Assembly (NCBI GenBank): GCA_003611805.1
Contig: RAYM01000017.1
Location: 108,862 to 172,861, forward strand
DNA: 64,000 nucleotides
From: a bacterium 1xD42-87
GTDB taxonomy: Bacteria; Bacillota; Clostridia; Lachnospirales; Lachnospiraceae
Direction of reading: 5' to 3'
Part shown: positions 47,303 through 54,167 of the stretch, in pieces
How positions within the stretch are numbered: the first letter of the stretch is position 1
Layout of the letters: each line of letters starts with the position of its first letter
Notes under the pieces: model-generated
What the model saw: only the letters and a program-made list of their open reading frames with translations
Told to the model about the DNA's origin: nothing
The model's database searches: none
Made by a program: the position numbers and the translations under genes

Positions 47303-47338
47303 TGTAATACAAAAGTTCTGCAGTATTTTTGTATTACA
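47303..47338 (-). promoter_or_regulatory. Operator-like palindrome with TGTAATACA half-sites
   Basis: TGTAATACAAAA (47303-47314) and TTTTGTATTACA (47327-47338) form a perfect 12-bp inverted repeat centred on CTGCAG (47318-47323), 20 bases before the 273-aa gene. CTGCAG and TGTATTACA recur with the same 12-base offset at 53073 and 53085, upstream of zot. Confidence 0.6.
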
Positions 47339-47349
47339 AAAGACGTATG

Positions 47350-47538
47350 CTATATAATATCATCCAAATGACCTGTCAGTCTGGCATGATCAAGCACTAA
47401 GTTTTCCAGTCTGTCCGAAAAGTGCTTACCTTCTATCTGCATGATATAAGCATAAATATCCTTGTCCATGCGGACTGATTTTTGTATTTCCCGGTTAAAA
47501 TAACAAAAACCAACCCCCGGTACATGTTTCCTTTTCAT
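47350..47538 (-). CDS. Small ribbon-helix-helix-like protein
   Basis: A 62-residue protein with GGGAGGATAAAGG before the ATG at 47538. Residues 20-55 (KSVRMDKDIYAYIMQIEG followed by KHFSDRLENLVLDHARL) fit an Arc/MetJ ribbon-helix-helix pattern of one strand and two helices. Such proteins are dimeric DNA-binding repressors. It is adjacent to the TGTAATACA operator, so it is a reasonable candidate for binding there. That link is inference. Confidence 0.55.
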   Translation of the reverse strand: MKRKHVPGVGFCYFNREIQKSVRMDKDIYAYIMQIEGKHFSDRLENLVLDHARLTGHLDDII

Positions 47539-47559
47539 GTCCTTTATCCTCCCTTATGA

Positions 47560-47823
47560 TCAAAATGGCAGCGGCAGGGACATCAGCAGCCCCAGCAGCT
47601 TATCAAGAAGATACTTCTTAGCAAGCATGAGCACCAGCACGATCAGGATGCAGTTTACCCAGATAAGGAACATATTCAGACAGGTATCAAGCGGAAAAAA
47701 CCAGTTAAGATAAACAAAAAAGGTCGTGTCCATACCGTCCATGTATTCCGGGAAAGGAGAGTCCGGGAAAAGCCCGAAAATCTTAAGCAGCAGTATCTTT
47801 ATCAGATTAACCAACAATATCAC
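47560..47823 (-). CDS. pVI-like phage membrane protein
   Basis: An 87-residue hydrophobic protein with two or three membrane segments (ILLVNLIKILLLKIFGLF, MFLIWVNCILIVLVLMLA). It overlaps the end of the pIII-like gene by 17 bases. In filamentous phages the gene after pIII encodes pVI, the second minor coat protein of the adsorption tip; position and size fit, sequence similarity cannot be judged by eye. Confidence 0.6.
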   Translation of the reverse strand: MILLVNLIKILLLKIFGLFPDSPFPEYMDGMDTTFFVYLNWFFPLDTCLNMFLIWVNCILIVLVLMLAKKYLLDKLLGLLMSLPLPF

Positions 47824-49735
47824 CCCACATTCCTATTACCTTAAAAGTAAGATTAAACAGGCAGACCATGAATATCATTGTAAAAAACGACCTGCTAAAC
47901 CGTGATAAGGGATCAAAAGGTGCCATGTCTATGATGATATACTCCTCAATGCCATAACGTTCTATGACGATCGGCAGACGGAACACGGGCGCCTCCCGCA
48001 TCTCCGCAGGCTCCCTTGACCCGCCACCGCCGCCATGCTCAACATCGACAAATGAGGAACCCGGACGGGATGCACCGCCTCCACCGGGCGGATTGGGTTC
48101 CCCGTCAGTAGTCCCGCCACCGCCATGCTCCCCGGAATAAAGCGATACGCCGGACGTATCATTAAGATACAGGGCTGCTTCAGCTTCAGGCGGTGCAGGT
48201 GCGATCTTGGATAAAAAGATGTGCAGGTCGTTTGGGATGGAAAACGGAAACTTAGTCTTTACCACTTCTGAAATCTCAGAAAAGGCATCCATGACCTCAC
48301 CAAGAAAAGAGTCTGATTTCTGTTCAAATTCCTGCTCGGACATGTCCGCAAGCTGCCCCTTAATATCATCCAAATCGCCAGTGATTTCAGACAAGTACTT
48401 TCTCAGCATAGAATTAAGGTCTTCCAGCTTGGCAAGAACGGCATCCAGACTTTCCTTCAATATATTCCCTCCCGTTCCTGCCGATCCGGCAGATATCTTA
48501 TCAAATATCTGCGTTACTGTAGCGAGTATCTTTGAAAGCAGGGTGTTTGTACTGCTTAAATCAATGTCCACGTTCACGTCACCGCCGCCAGAACCGCCAC
48601 CGCCGCCACCGCCGCCTTGATTGTTCTTGAGTTCGTCAAGTATCTGTTTCAGCAAGTCCTCAATCTCGCTTTCGTCCGTGGTGTCTGTTATCTGCCCGAG
48701 AAGCTGGTCAATCACGCCGGAGAGGTCGTCAACAGTCTGCTGTAAGTCGTCGATAGAGGTCGTTAAGTCTTCCGGGACATAGTTATAGTATTCATTCGTG
48801 TAGTAGACAGAACGCTTGCCGAGGGTGTAATTCTGGAAATCACCATAGGTATTAAATACCCTTATGCGGCGTGCATCTTTTGATATGATAAAAAGGGTAT
48901 CATCCTGTGACCCACTGGCTGATATCGAATAATCCTTTGGAGAACCGATTTTAAATATTTTATGTGTAGTGCAAACAGGACAGGCATAACTATTAGCACT
49001 TTTTATATAATGATTGCCCGCTTTATCTACAAACTCACTGATTGTCTTAATAGGCGAATCATCCACGGCAAGGGTTACTGTCCATATGCAAAGGACAAAT
49101 GTATCCCAGTTTTCATTCTGGTAAAATCTTACATATTCAATATTATCATGAGAATTATCAATTAAAACAGGGCTTATCCTCGTAAACCATTCCCCGAGAT
49201 TCGTAGAAGACATGGTGCCACCACTACACCCAAAAAGGACAACGCCGGAAGGGCTTTCATTGAGGAGGTTTACAAGCGTGTCATAAACATTCTTATGATT
49301 AGCAAAGTTACTCATGGGAATGGAATTTAACGGGTATGTTTCTACCATGTGGTAGGGTTCGTGCTCTTTGGCGACGTTATTAAATGTATTATATACATAA
49401 GTTACAGTTTCTTTAGGAAAAGTAACTGTATTTTCATTTGCATCAAATTTGCCCTTGCTAATATATTCTTTCATAGTCTGGTCGTTTGCCATTGCTTTTG
49501 TTAAGTCATGGTCTTTAACAATAGCACCAATTTGTGACAGAATATATTCAATATAATACATAACCACACCATCGTCTTTAACGTTGATAGTGCTACTATC
49601 TGTTATAAAATCTGAATTATGGTCCGTACCGCCACTACCACCGTGGTCAGAAGCATAAGCAGAGAAGGGGCATGATACAAAAAGAAGAATAACAGACATA
49701 GAAAAAATAATAATCTTTTTAAAATACTGTTTCAT
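47807..49735 (-). CDS. pIII-like adsorption protein
   Basis: A 642-residue secreted protein. Signal peptide MKQYFKKIIIFSMSVILLF with cleavage after AYA, an N-terminal domain of about 330 residues with several Cys, a helical stretch DDLQQTVDDLSGVIDQLLGQ, a glycine spacer (NNQGGGGGGGGSGGG), more helices, then glycine-rich linkers containing EHGGGG twice, and a C-terminal membrane anchor (FFTMIFMVCLFNLTFKVIG). This is the organisation of filamentous-phage pIII: receptor-binding head, glycine linkers, anchor. It would bind a surface receptor of the host. It has its own promoter region behind the terminator at 49749-49776. Confidence 0.75.
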   Translation of the reverse strand: MKQYFKKIIIFSMSVILLFVSCPFSAYASDHGGSGGTDHNSDFITDSSTINVKDDGVVMYYIEYILSQIGAIVKDHDLTKAMANDQTMKEYISKGKFDANENTVTFPKETVTYVYNTFNNVAKEHEPYHMVETYPLNSIPMSNFANHKNVYDTLVNLLNESPSGVVLFGCSGGTMSSTNLGEWFTRISPVLIDNSHDNIEYVRFYQNENWDTFVLCIWTVTLAVDDSPIKTISEFVDKAGNHYIKSANSYACPVCTTHKIFKIGSPKDYSISASGSQDDTLFIISKDARRIRVFNTYGDFQNYTLGKRSVYYTNEYYNYVPEDLTTSIDDLQQTVDDLSGVIDQLLGQITDTTDESEIEDLLKQILDELKNNQGGGGGGGGSGGGDVNVDIDLSSTNTLLSKILATVTQIFDKISAGSAGTGGNILKESLDAVLAKLEDLNSMLRKYLSEITGDLDDIKGQLADMSEQEFEQKSDSFLGEVMDAFSEISEVVKTKFPFSIPNDLHIFLSKIAPAPPEAEAALYLNDTSGVSLYSGEHGGGGTTDGEPNPPGGGGASRPGSSFVDVEHGGGGGSREPAEMREAPVFRLPIVIERYGIEEYIIIDMAPFDPLSRFSRSFFTMIFMVCLFNLTFKVIGMWGDIVG

Positions 49736-49748
49736 ATATATTCCCCCA

Positions 49749-49776
49749 TAAAAAAGAGACGGAGTAGACCGTCTCT
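49749..49776 (-). terminator. Minus-strand terminator before the pIII-like gene
   Basis: Read on the minus strand, AGAGACGG, a six-base loop and CCGTCTCT are followed by TTTTTT. It separates the replication/coat transcript from the adsorption genes, as the central terminator does in coliphage fd. Confidence 0.8.
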
Positions 49777-49790
49777 AAATAATAAGCGTT

Positions 49791-49937
49791 TTAATCTTGA
49801 TACTGATTTCCTTTATTATTGTTTTTTATATGCCTTACAATTATAGCAACAACCGCTATTATCGCAATTATTGGAATAAAAAAAACAAGAAGGATAATTA
49901 TAAAAGAAATCATATGTAGAGTATGCCAACCTAGCAT
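49791..49937 (-). CDS. Small single-span membrane protein (48 aa)
   Basis: ATG at 49937 is preceded by GGGGGTGAAAA. The 48 residues contain one long hydrophobic stretch (residues 9-35, rich in Ile and Val) and a basic-polar tail RHIKNNNKGNQYQD. Size and topology are like minor or major coat proteins of filamentous phages (pVII, pIX, pVIII), but no assignment is possible. It ends just before the minus-strand terminator. Confidence 0.6.
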   Translation of the reverse strand: MLGWHTLHMISFIIILLVFFIPIIAIIAVVAIIVRHIKNNNKGNQYQD

Positions 49938-50075
49938 TTTTTCACCCCCTTACAGGGAGATTATACCATTTTTTGACGGTTTTTGCAAATATTCAGTTTT
50001 CATTGAACTTAAATGCCTAATTGAAAAAATCTGTAAAAGTAACAATCTTTTCACCTGTAAGAACACCGTGCTTTA

Positions 50076-50222
50076 TCAGATAATGACGGACGCTCGATAA
50101 AGGCTGTAGTCTGCCCCACCGCCATACCGCATGATATATCCGCAGCAGTCACAGGTCATATCCCCGGTCTGCATGTCTTCCCCCATATCGCCCCCGCATA
50201 AAGGACAGGTAACTCCGTTCAT
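50076..50222 (-). CDS. Small zinc-ribbon protein (48 aa)
   Basis: ATG 50222 overlaps the stop of the previous small gene and follows GGGGGAAG. Two Cys pairs, TCPLCGGD and CDCCGY, 18 residues apart, form a zinc-ribbon-like finger. The tail is Tyr/Gly-rich. Probably a regulatory or nucleic-acid-binding accessory protein of the phage. Confidence 0.55.
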   Translation of the reverse strand: MNGVTCPLCGGDMGEDMQTGDMTCDCCGYIMRYGGGADYSLYRASVII

Positions 50223-50368
50223 GACCGCTTCCCCCTTCTCTGTAAGAACATCCCATAATCTTTAGGGCTGATGACATCCTCCTTCTCGTGTTTGTATGCA
50301 TGATAGCCTTTACGCCCGCATCTTATGTTCTTCTCTCTTGTATAGAGAGTCGAAATATCTTTACCCAT
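50219..50368 (-). CDS. Small basic phage protein (49 aa)
   Basis: ATG 50368 preceded by GGGAAGGG. The 49 residues are strongly basic (YTREKNIRCGRKGYHAYKH and LQRRGKRS), compatible with nucleic-acid binding. Stop overlaps the zinc-ribbon gene start, indicating translational coupling. No family recognised. Confidence 0.5.
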   Translation of the reverse strand: MGKDISTLYTREKNIRCGRKGYHAYKHEKEDVISPKDYGMFLQRRGKRS

Positions 50369-50370
50369 AT

Positions 50371-50610
50371 CTATCCCTTCCCTTCATACGCATTTCCTGT
50401 CATGTCCGCCCGGATTGCCTGATAGATCGTCTCCGCGTTCTTTAAAACGTTGCAGCTGTAGACCAGGTCATCATTGATGTAAACCCCGTACGTGACAGGT
50501 ACAGCCGATACGGAAAGCTCCGTACAGGTATTTACCTGTGTGCTCAGCACCGTGATGGTTTCATTGGCGTCCACCAAAGCAAGCCCGTCATACTCATCCA
50601 CTTTTCCCAT
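50371..50610 (-). CDS. Small phage protein (79 aa)
   Basis: Start at ATG 50610 behind GGGAGGGAAAAGG; a longer frame to 50700 lacks a site. Soluble, with two Cys and beta-prone stretches (LALVDANETITVLSTQ, VTYGVYINDDLVYSC). It lies two bases upstream of the 49-aa gene. Function unknown. Confidence 0.5.
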   Translation of the reverse strand: MGKVDEYDGLALVDANETITVLSTQVNTCTELSVSAVPVTYGVYINDDLVYSCNVLKNAETIYQAIRADMTGNAYEGKG

Positions 50611-50704
50611 GCCTTTTCCCTCCCTTCTCAAAAATCCTCCCGATCCAGTTAATGAAATGCAGTGATAACAAAACCGTGCTGCCTCCATGCATGCCTTCAC
50701 CTAC

Positions 50705-50914
50705 TCAAATAAAGAAAAGCGTCATAAAAACAAAAAACAGGAATAACAAGCCAAAAACCATAAAACCAAGCACTATTAATAAATAGGAACTGCGCCTCCT
50801 TTTAGAGACGGATTTTGATTCAAAAAAATAAAAAAAATCTTGCAAACTGAAAATACAAACAAATAAGTAAAAAACAATTGAAACAAAACAAATGACCACT
50901 TCCCAATTAACCAT
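50705..50914 (-). CDS. Two-span membrane protein (69 aa)
   Basis: Start at ATG 50914, overlapping the end of rep by 8 bases, with GGGGAGGAAAAG upstream. Two hydrophobic segments (VVICFVSIVFYLFVCIF and YLLIVLGFMVFGLLFLFF) flank a basic loop (SVSKRRRSS). Probably an assembly or coat-related protein; no family recognised. Confidence 0.55.
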   Translation of the reverse strand: MVNWEVVICFVSIVFYLFVCIFSLQDFFYFFESKSVSKRRRSSYLLIVLGFMVFGLLFLFFVFMTLFFI

Positions 50915-51986
50915 CTTTCTTTTCCTCCCCTTTCTCCAGATCAAGTTTCATCTGTACATTGCCATCTTGCTTGTCTTCCTCCATCCATGGGAGCAGTTCC
51001 GCATCCTTGTCAACCTTCACCCAGTTATCTTCCGGGATGTAGCTGTACAGGAAATCGTGGACGGTAGGGAAGGAGAGTACCCCGTCTTTGTTAAAGACCT
51101 TCACGCCGCCGATCCGGCGCAGGAATGCTTTCCATGTCTCTTCATAATTTCGCTGGATGTCAACATACTGTTCTTTCAATCCAATGTTGCTGATAATAAA
51201 TACTTTGGTAAAACATGCGGTCTTATTGTTATAGCGGCAGGGAAGGTCTAATGGATAGCCGTCGAGGAAGTTTAACATATCCTGAACCTTAAGGGAACTG
51301 CGGAACTCGTCAAAGACCATGATATCCTGTCCCTTGTAGTTGTCGAAAGGGTGCTGGTAATCAGTCACCCGGTAAACATTCTCATACCCGAAGGTTTCCA
51401 TCACTGTCCGGGTCTTGCCCCTGCCTGTCTGCCCGTACCAGTATTCCGTCCTTACCTCCCGGAATTTATTTTTAAATTCTTCCTGCCGGAGCACCTGCCT
51501 GCAGGTGTCGATCTCGTCCAGTTTCAGCATGTAGCCGGGGTTGCTTTCCAATATTTCAAAGTTGCTCATGCCGTCCTTGATCATTCCGTAAAGCTCATTT
51601 AAATCCGTGCGCTTTCCCTGTTCCTCCCTCGGGCACTCCCCGTTTTCCTCAAAAGTATGGGGAAGGTTCGTCTCTTCCTTGTCAGTTCCGCGGTGTTTCC
51701 CTTCCTTGCGTATGTAGTCCCGGTTTTCCTGCGTTGTCCCACGGCAGTAGTCAATGTGGGCGGTCGGGAACTTGTTTTTTATCATGGAGAACCGCATGGT
51801 ATTCTTGCGGAAGATGAACAGGTGCGTGTGGTAGGTGCCTTCCTTCCCGACCTCGTCGCACATGCACCAGTAAGTAACGTCCTTGATGGTGGAGAGGGCA
51901 GCCTTGATATTGTCATGGTCGAACCCGTATTTCTCCGGGTTGTTGAATGTAAGGAGCCACTTGCGTGACTGTACGTTGTTTTCCAT
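50907..51986 (-). CDS. rep: CRESS-type rolling-circle replication initiator Rep
   Basis: A 359-residue protein from ATG 51986; a start at 52022 is possible but lacks a site. HUH endonuclease: motif I LLTFNNP (11-17), motif II HTHLFIF (53-59), motif III NRDYIRKEG with candidate nicking Tyr91. The stretch AHIDYCRGTTQENRDYI closely parallels circovirus Rep. Superfamily 3 helicase: Walker A GQTGRGKT (185-192), Walker B IMVFDE (222-227), motif C FIISN (263-267), and an Arg pair at 290-291. It should nick the origin stem-loop at 52090-52130 and unwind DNA for rolling-circle replication. Inoviruses usually carry other Rep types, so this is exceptional. Confidence 0.93.
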   Translation of the reverse strand: MENNVQSRKWLLTFNNPEKYGFDHDNIKAALSTIKDVTYWCMCDEVGKEGTYHTHLFIFRKNTMRFSMIKNKFPTAHIDYCRGTTQENRDYIRKEGKHRGTDKEETNLPHTFEENGECPREEQGKRTDLNELYGMIKDGMSNFEILESNPGYMLKLDEIDTCRQVLRQEEFKNKFREVRTEYWYGQTGRGKTRTVMETFGYENVYRVTDYQHPFDNYKGQDIMVFDEFRSSLKVQDMLNFLDGYPLDLPCRYNNKTACFTKVFIISNIGLKEQYVDIQRNYEETWKAFLRRIGGVKVFNKDGVLSFPTVHDFLYSYIPEDNWVKVDKDAELLPWMEEDKQDGNVQMKLDLEKGEEKKDG

Positions 51987-52010
51987 TTCCCTTTTTCCCC
52001 GTTTCAAAAG

Positions 52011-52091
52011 ATGTTTCAGCATGTTTCAACATGTCTGATTTTCTGAAAGCCGCATGAAGACTGGATTTAATAGTCCATGTTTCATGTTTCA
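52011..52091 (-). repeat. Iteron-like ATGTTTCA boxes beside the origin
   Basis: Four copies of ATGTTTCA on the plus strand (TGAAACAT on the rep strand) at 52011-52018, 52021-52028, 52077-52084 and 52084-52091. They lie between the rep start and the stem-loop and touch its foot. CRESS Rep proteins recognise short iterons next to their stem-loop; these are the natural candidates. Confidence 0.7.
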
Positions 52092-52130
52092 GAAGTTCCC
52101 TAGGGTAATACTAGCCCTAGGGAACTTCTG
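52090..52130 (-). other. Rolling-circle origin: stem-loop with TAGTATTAC nonanucleotide
   Basis: CAGAAGTTCCCTAGGG (52090-52105) and CCCTAGGGAACTTCTG (52115-52130) form a perfect 16-bp stem. The 9-base loop (52106-52114) reads CTAGTATTA on the minus, rep-coding strand; with the next stem base this gives TAGTATTAC (52113-52105), identical to the circovirus origin nonanucleotide and one step from the geminivirus TAATATTAC. The expected nick is between the second T of TATT and A (TAGTATT/AC). It lies about 100 bp upstream of rep. Confidence 0.9.
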
Positions 52131-52134
52131 CGCG

Positions 52135-52234
52135 CCCTTGACAGCATGAACCCGCGCATTATCCTTGGAGAGCCTGAGGGCGGCGGCACGCCGCCCTCAG
52201 CCAAGGCTAAAACATGCGCCCCTGCTGTCAAGGG
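52135..52234. repeat. Nested cruciform next to the origin
   Basis: Three nested perfect inverted repeats: CCCTTGACAGC (52135-52145) / GCTGTCAAGGG (52224-52234); CCTTGG (52163-52168) / CCAAGG (52201-52206); CTGAGGGCGGC (52174-52184) / GCCGCCCTCAG (52190-52200) with loop GGCAC. In a single-stranded phage genome this would be a very stable hairpin, suited to be the packaging signal or the complementary-strand origin. Confidence 0.75.
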
Positions 52235-52269
52235 TAAATGCACGCGCAGCCTAAGTATTATGTTCCCCT

Positions 52270-53040
52270 TTATGTCGCTGCTGCGCCCTCCGGGTGGTTA
52301 TCCGCGGCGGCAAGAGCCGCCGCGGATTCCCGCCCGAAGGTCTTGTAGCTGTCATAAAAGTCATAATATTTCTGCTGGCCGCTGAAATACTTTGCACATA
52401 TCTTTGCGTTGGCTTTTTTCACGCCCCGCATCCTCTTGACAGAGACAAAACACTTCCCGCCATAGAGCAGACCCATGAGCCGCCCTTGCAGCTTATAATT
52501 ATTCACGCAGCGGTGGGTGTACTCAAACTGCAGCACGTTCCTGATCTGCTTGTCAATGACAGTCTCGTCCTGCGAAATCAGGTAAACCTCATAGCCATAC
52601 TTTCGATGTTCACGGAAAAAGGAACACCATGAAAGACGGTCCTTGCGGTTCCATGATCTGGGGTTGAAAAGGTCCTGACACTCGTCAAGCACCAGAAGGG
52701 TCTGTTTCTCTATGATCTGCCCCTTCCCGTTGCGTGCATGGAACTGCAGGGCATAGTTATAAAGCCCCTCAAGATACGGGTACTGTCCGGCAGGGGGCGG
52801 GACACGGCGGTTTCCCTGCATGGCTGGCCTATACGCGCTTGTCAGCCACTCACTGTTCGGCACGTAGATGAATATGCCCCGCCTGCCCGGATGTTTTTTA
52901 TCAAAACGGGCAAAGGAATCCTCGTTTATCTCAAAATTGGCAATGACATTTTTGCCGTCCCGCAGCCACTTATCTATGATCATAGCCATGTGCAGGCTCT
53001 TCCCTGATCCGGGCGTGCCTGTGAAAAAATTGATTGCCAT
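52270..53040 (-). CDS. Zot/pI-like filamentous phage assembly ATPase
   Basis: A 256-residue P-loop protein: FFTGTPGSGKSLHMAM at the N-terminus (Walker A, residues 8-15) and QTLLVLDECQDLFNPRSW (Walker B) are hallmarks of Zonular occludens toxin/pI proteins, the assembly motor of filamentous phages. FREHRKYGYEVYLISQ and IDKQIRNV are also typical. The usual C-terminal membrane anchor is not obvious here; the tail is basic then Ala-rich. AAGGAGG precedes the ATG. It is the best marker that this element makes filamentous particles. Confidence 0.93.
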   Translation of the reverse strand: MAINFFTGTPGSGKSLHMAMIIDKWLRDGKNVIANFEINEDSFARFDKKHPGRRGIFIYVPNSEWLTSAYRPAMQGNRRVPPPAGQYPYLEGLYNYALQFHARNGKGQIIEKQTLLVLDECQDLFNPRSWNRKDRLSWCSFFREHRKYGYEVYLISQDETVIDKQIRNVLQFEYTHRCVNNYKLQGRLMGLLYGGKCFVSVKRMRGVKKANAKICAKYFSGQQKYYDFYDSYKTFGRESAAALAAADNHPEGAAAT

Positions 53041-53057
53041 ATGCTGCCTCCTTATGC

Positions 53058-53093
53058 TGTATTACAGATTTTCTGCAGGTATTCTGTATTACA
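53058..53093 (-). promoter_or_regulatory. Operator-like element before zot
   Basis: TGTATTACA boxes at 53058-53066 and 53085-53093 flank CTGCAG (53073-53078). The CTGCAG to TGTATTACA offset of 12 bases equals that at 47318-47338, so both genes may answer to one regulator. Confidence 0.55.
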
Positions 53094-53096
53094 AGA

Positions 53097-53591
53097 CTAA
53101 AACAGATCGATCCTGTTTCCCTTCCTGACGGAATCCATTTCTTTCTGCAAGGAGGCAAGGGAAGATCGTATATTTCCATACTGTTTTTCCAGTTCTTTCA
53201 TCCGTTCCGCACGCAGCAGCATATCCCTGATCACAGAGATGCCATAGCTGACATACAAGTCCGCGGTCTGGTCTTTGCCGTGTAAATCATCAATGGCAGG
53301 ATGAAAAACGTAAACCGTACTGATCACAGAAAAATCTGCATCAGATATATCATGTACCTTACTGATCTGGCAGTTCCCCAGAATTATCCTCGCATTAACC
53401 CTTTCAATAAATTCTTCCTTTGTCATGATCCTTTCCTCCTTACAGGTATCACATTTTCCCATTGCCTTTTCTCCTCCCTGTCCTTCCTTTTTTATCTTTT
53501 CCGCTGCATGTCCTAATCTGGCTATCATGCCAGACAGATCACGTGCGGCAAGAGACACAAGACAGATAAAACGTTCATCCAATTCCGTCAT
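53097..53591 (-). CDS. Phage protein of unknown function (about 164 aa)
   Basis: Start probably ATG 53591 (GAGG nine bases upstream) or ATG 53600. Soluble; helical start (LDERFICLVSLAARDLSGMIARLG), a CDTC pair (KCDTCKEERIM), then MTKEEFIERVNARIILG, and a C-terminal coiled coil (RAERMKELEKQYGNIRSSLA). No recognised family. It begins inside the preceding 52-aa gene and ends 57 bases before zot. Confidence 0.5.
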   Translation of the reverse strand: MTELDERFICLVSLAARDLSGMIARLGHAAEKIKKEGQGGEKAMGKCDTCKEERIMTKEEFIERVNARIILGNCQISKVHDISDADFSVISTVYVFHPAIDDLHGKDQTADLYVSYGISVIRDMLLRAERMKELEKQYGNIRSSLASLQKEMDSVRKGNRIDLF

Positions 53592-53733
53592 TTTCCCCAT
53601 CCTCACTGTTTTCCCCTTCTTCTCCGTCCGGGATTTCAAACCCTGCCACCTCATCAATCCAGAAACTGATACGCAGACAGAGTTCAAAAAATTTTGCGCG
53701 GAGATAAAAATACAGCCTGTCCAGTCTGTTCAT
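53575..53733 (-). CDS. Small acidic phage protein (52 aa)
   Basis: ATG 53733 follows AAAAGGCATT. First half amphipathic and basic (NRLDRLYFYLRAKFFELCLR), second half very acidic (PDGEEGENSEDGENDG). Overlaps the following gene. Unknown function. Confidence 0.45.
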   Translation of the reverse strand: MNRLDRLYFYLRAKFFELCLRISFWIDEVAGFEIPDGEEGENSEDGENDGIG

Positions 53734-53786
53734 AATGCCTTTTATATGCCTTTCTTGAAACCGTAAAATAATGATGCTATTATGTA

Positions 53787-53828
53787 GGCAGATACTTTAC
53801 CGGGTACCAACCAATCAAAGTATCTGCC
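53787..53828. repeat. Perfect inverted repeat before the plus-strand 59-aa gene
   Basis: GGCAGATACTTT (53787-53798) pairs with AAAGTATCTGCC (53817-53828) across an 18-base loop. No T-run follows on either strand, so it is probably not a simple terminator; it may be a leader structure of the gene at 53907. Confidence 0.6.
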
Positions 53829-53906
53829 TTACCACAAAAACTAGGGAATTATCACGCCCTTTTGCCCGCCAGCAAAGGACATTCCCGCCAGAAAGGAGAC
53901 CAACAC

Positions 53907-54086
53907 ATGGACGCCTCTACGTTATACAGCATGTATACAGAAGCAATAAGTGATGGAAAGCTGGAACTACTCAGGATGTTCCTGGACACCCTGATAAAGA
54001 ATCCCCTGCTTGCCGCATTTGTCACTTTCCTTCTCCTCAAAGACCTCAAAAAAACAGTTGCTGCATTCATAAAGTATTTTGTATGA
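53907..54086 (+). CDS. Plus-strand small membrane protein (59 aa)
   Basis: ATG 53907 with AAAGGAG eight bases upstream. Amphipathic acidic start (MDASTLYSMYTEAISDGK), hydrophobic segment around LLAAFVTFLLL, basic end (KDLKKTVAAFIKYFV). Antiparallel to the coat gene it faces. Resembles in layout the plus-strand genes at 56201 and 56635. Could be a type I toxin-like peptide, a coat protein or a membrane effector; undecided. Confidence 0.6.
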   Translation: MDASTLYSMYTEAISDGKLELLRMFLDTLIKNPLLAAFVTFLLLKDLKKTVAAFIKYFV

Positions 54087-54139
54087 TCCCTTCCTGAATG
54101 ACCCCGGACGCTGTGACACGCCCGGAGTCTGTAAAACAA

Positions 54140-54157
54140 GGTTGCGTTAACGCAACC
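54140..54157 (-). terminator. Terminator of the coat gene
   Basis: GGTTGCGTTAACGCAACC is a perfect palindrome; on the minus strand it is followed by TTGTTTT, just after the coat-protein stop. In the plus direction it also follows the 59-aa gene. Confidence 0.65.
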
Positions 54158-54167
54158 GAAACACCGC

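Noticed and set aside
49819..50100. 93-residue plus-strand frame with a hydrophobic start inside the prophage
   Set aside because: It is antisense to two better supported minus-strand genes (49791-49937 and the end of 50076-50222) that have strong ribosome binding sites; this frame has none.
52270..53040. Zot-like gene as a toxin
   Set aside because: Its P-loop and phage context indicate a filamentous assembly ATPase; nothing in the sequence supports a toxin role.
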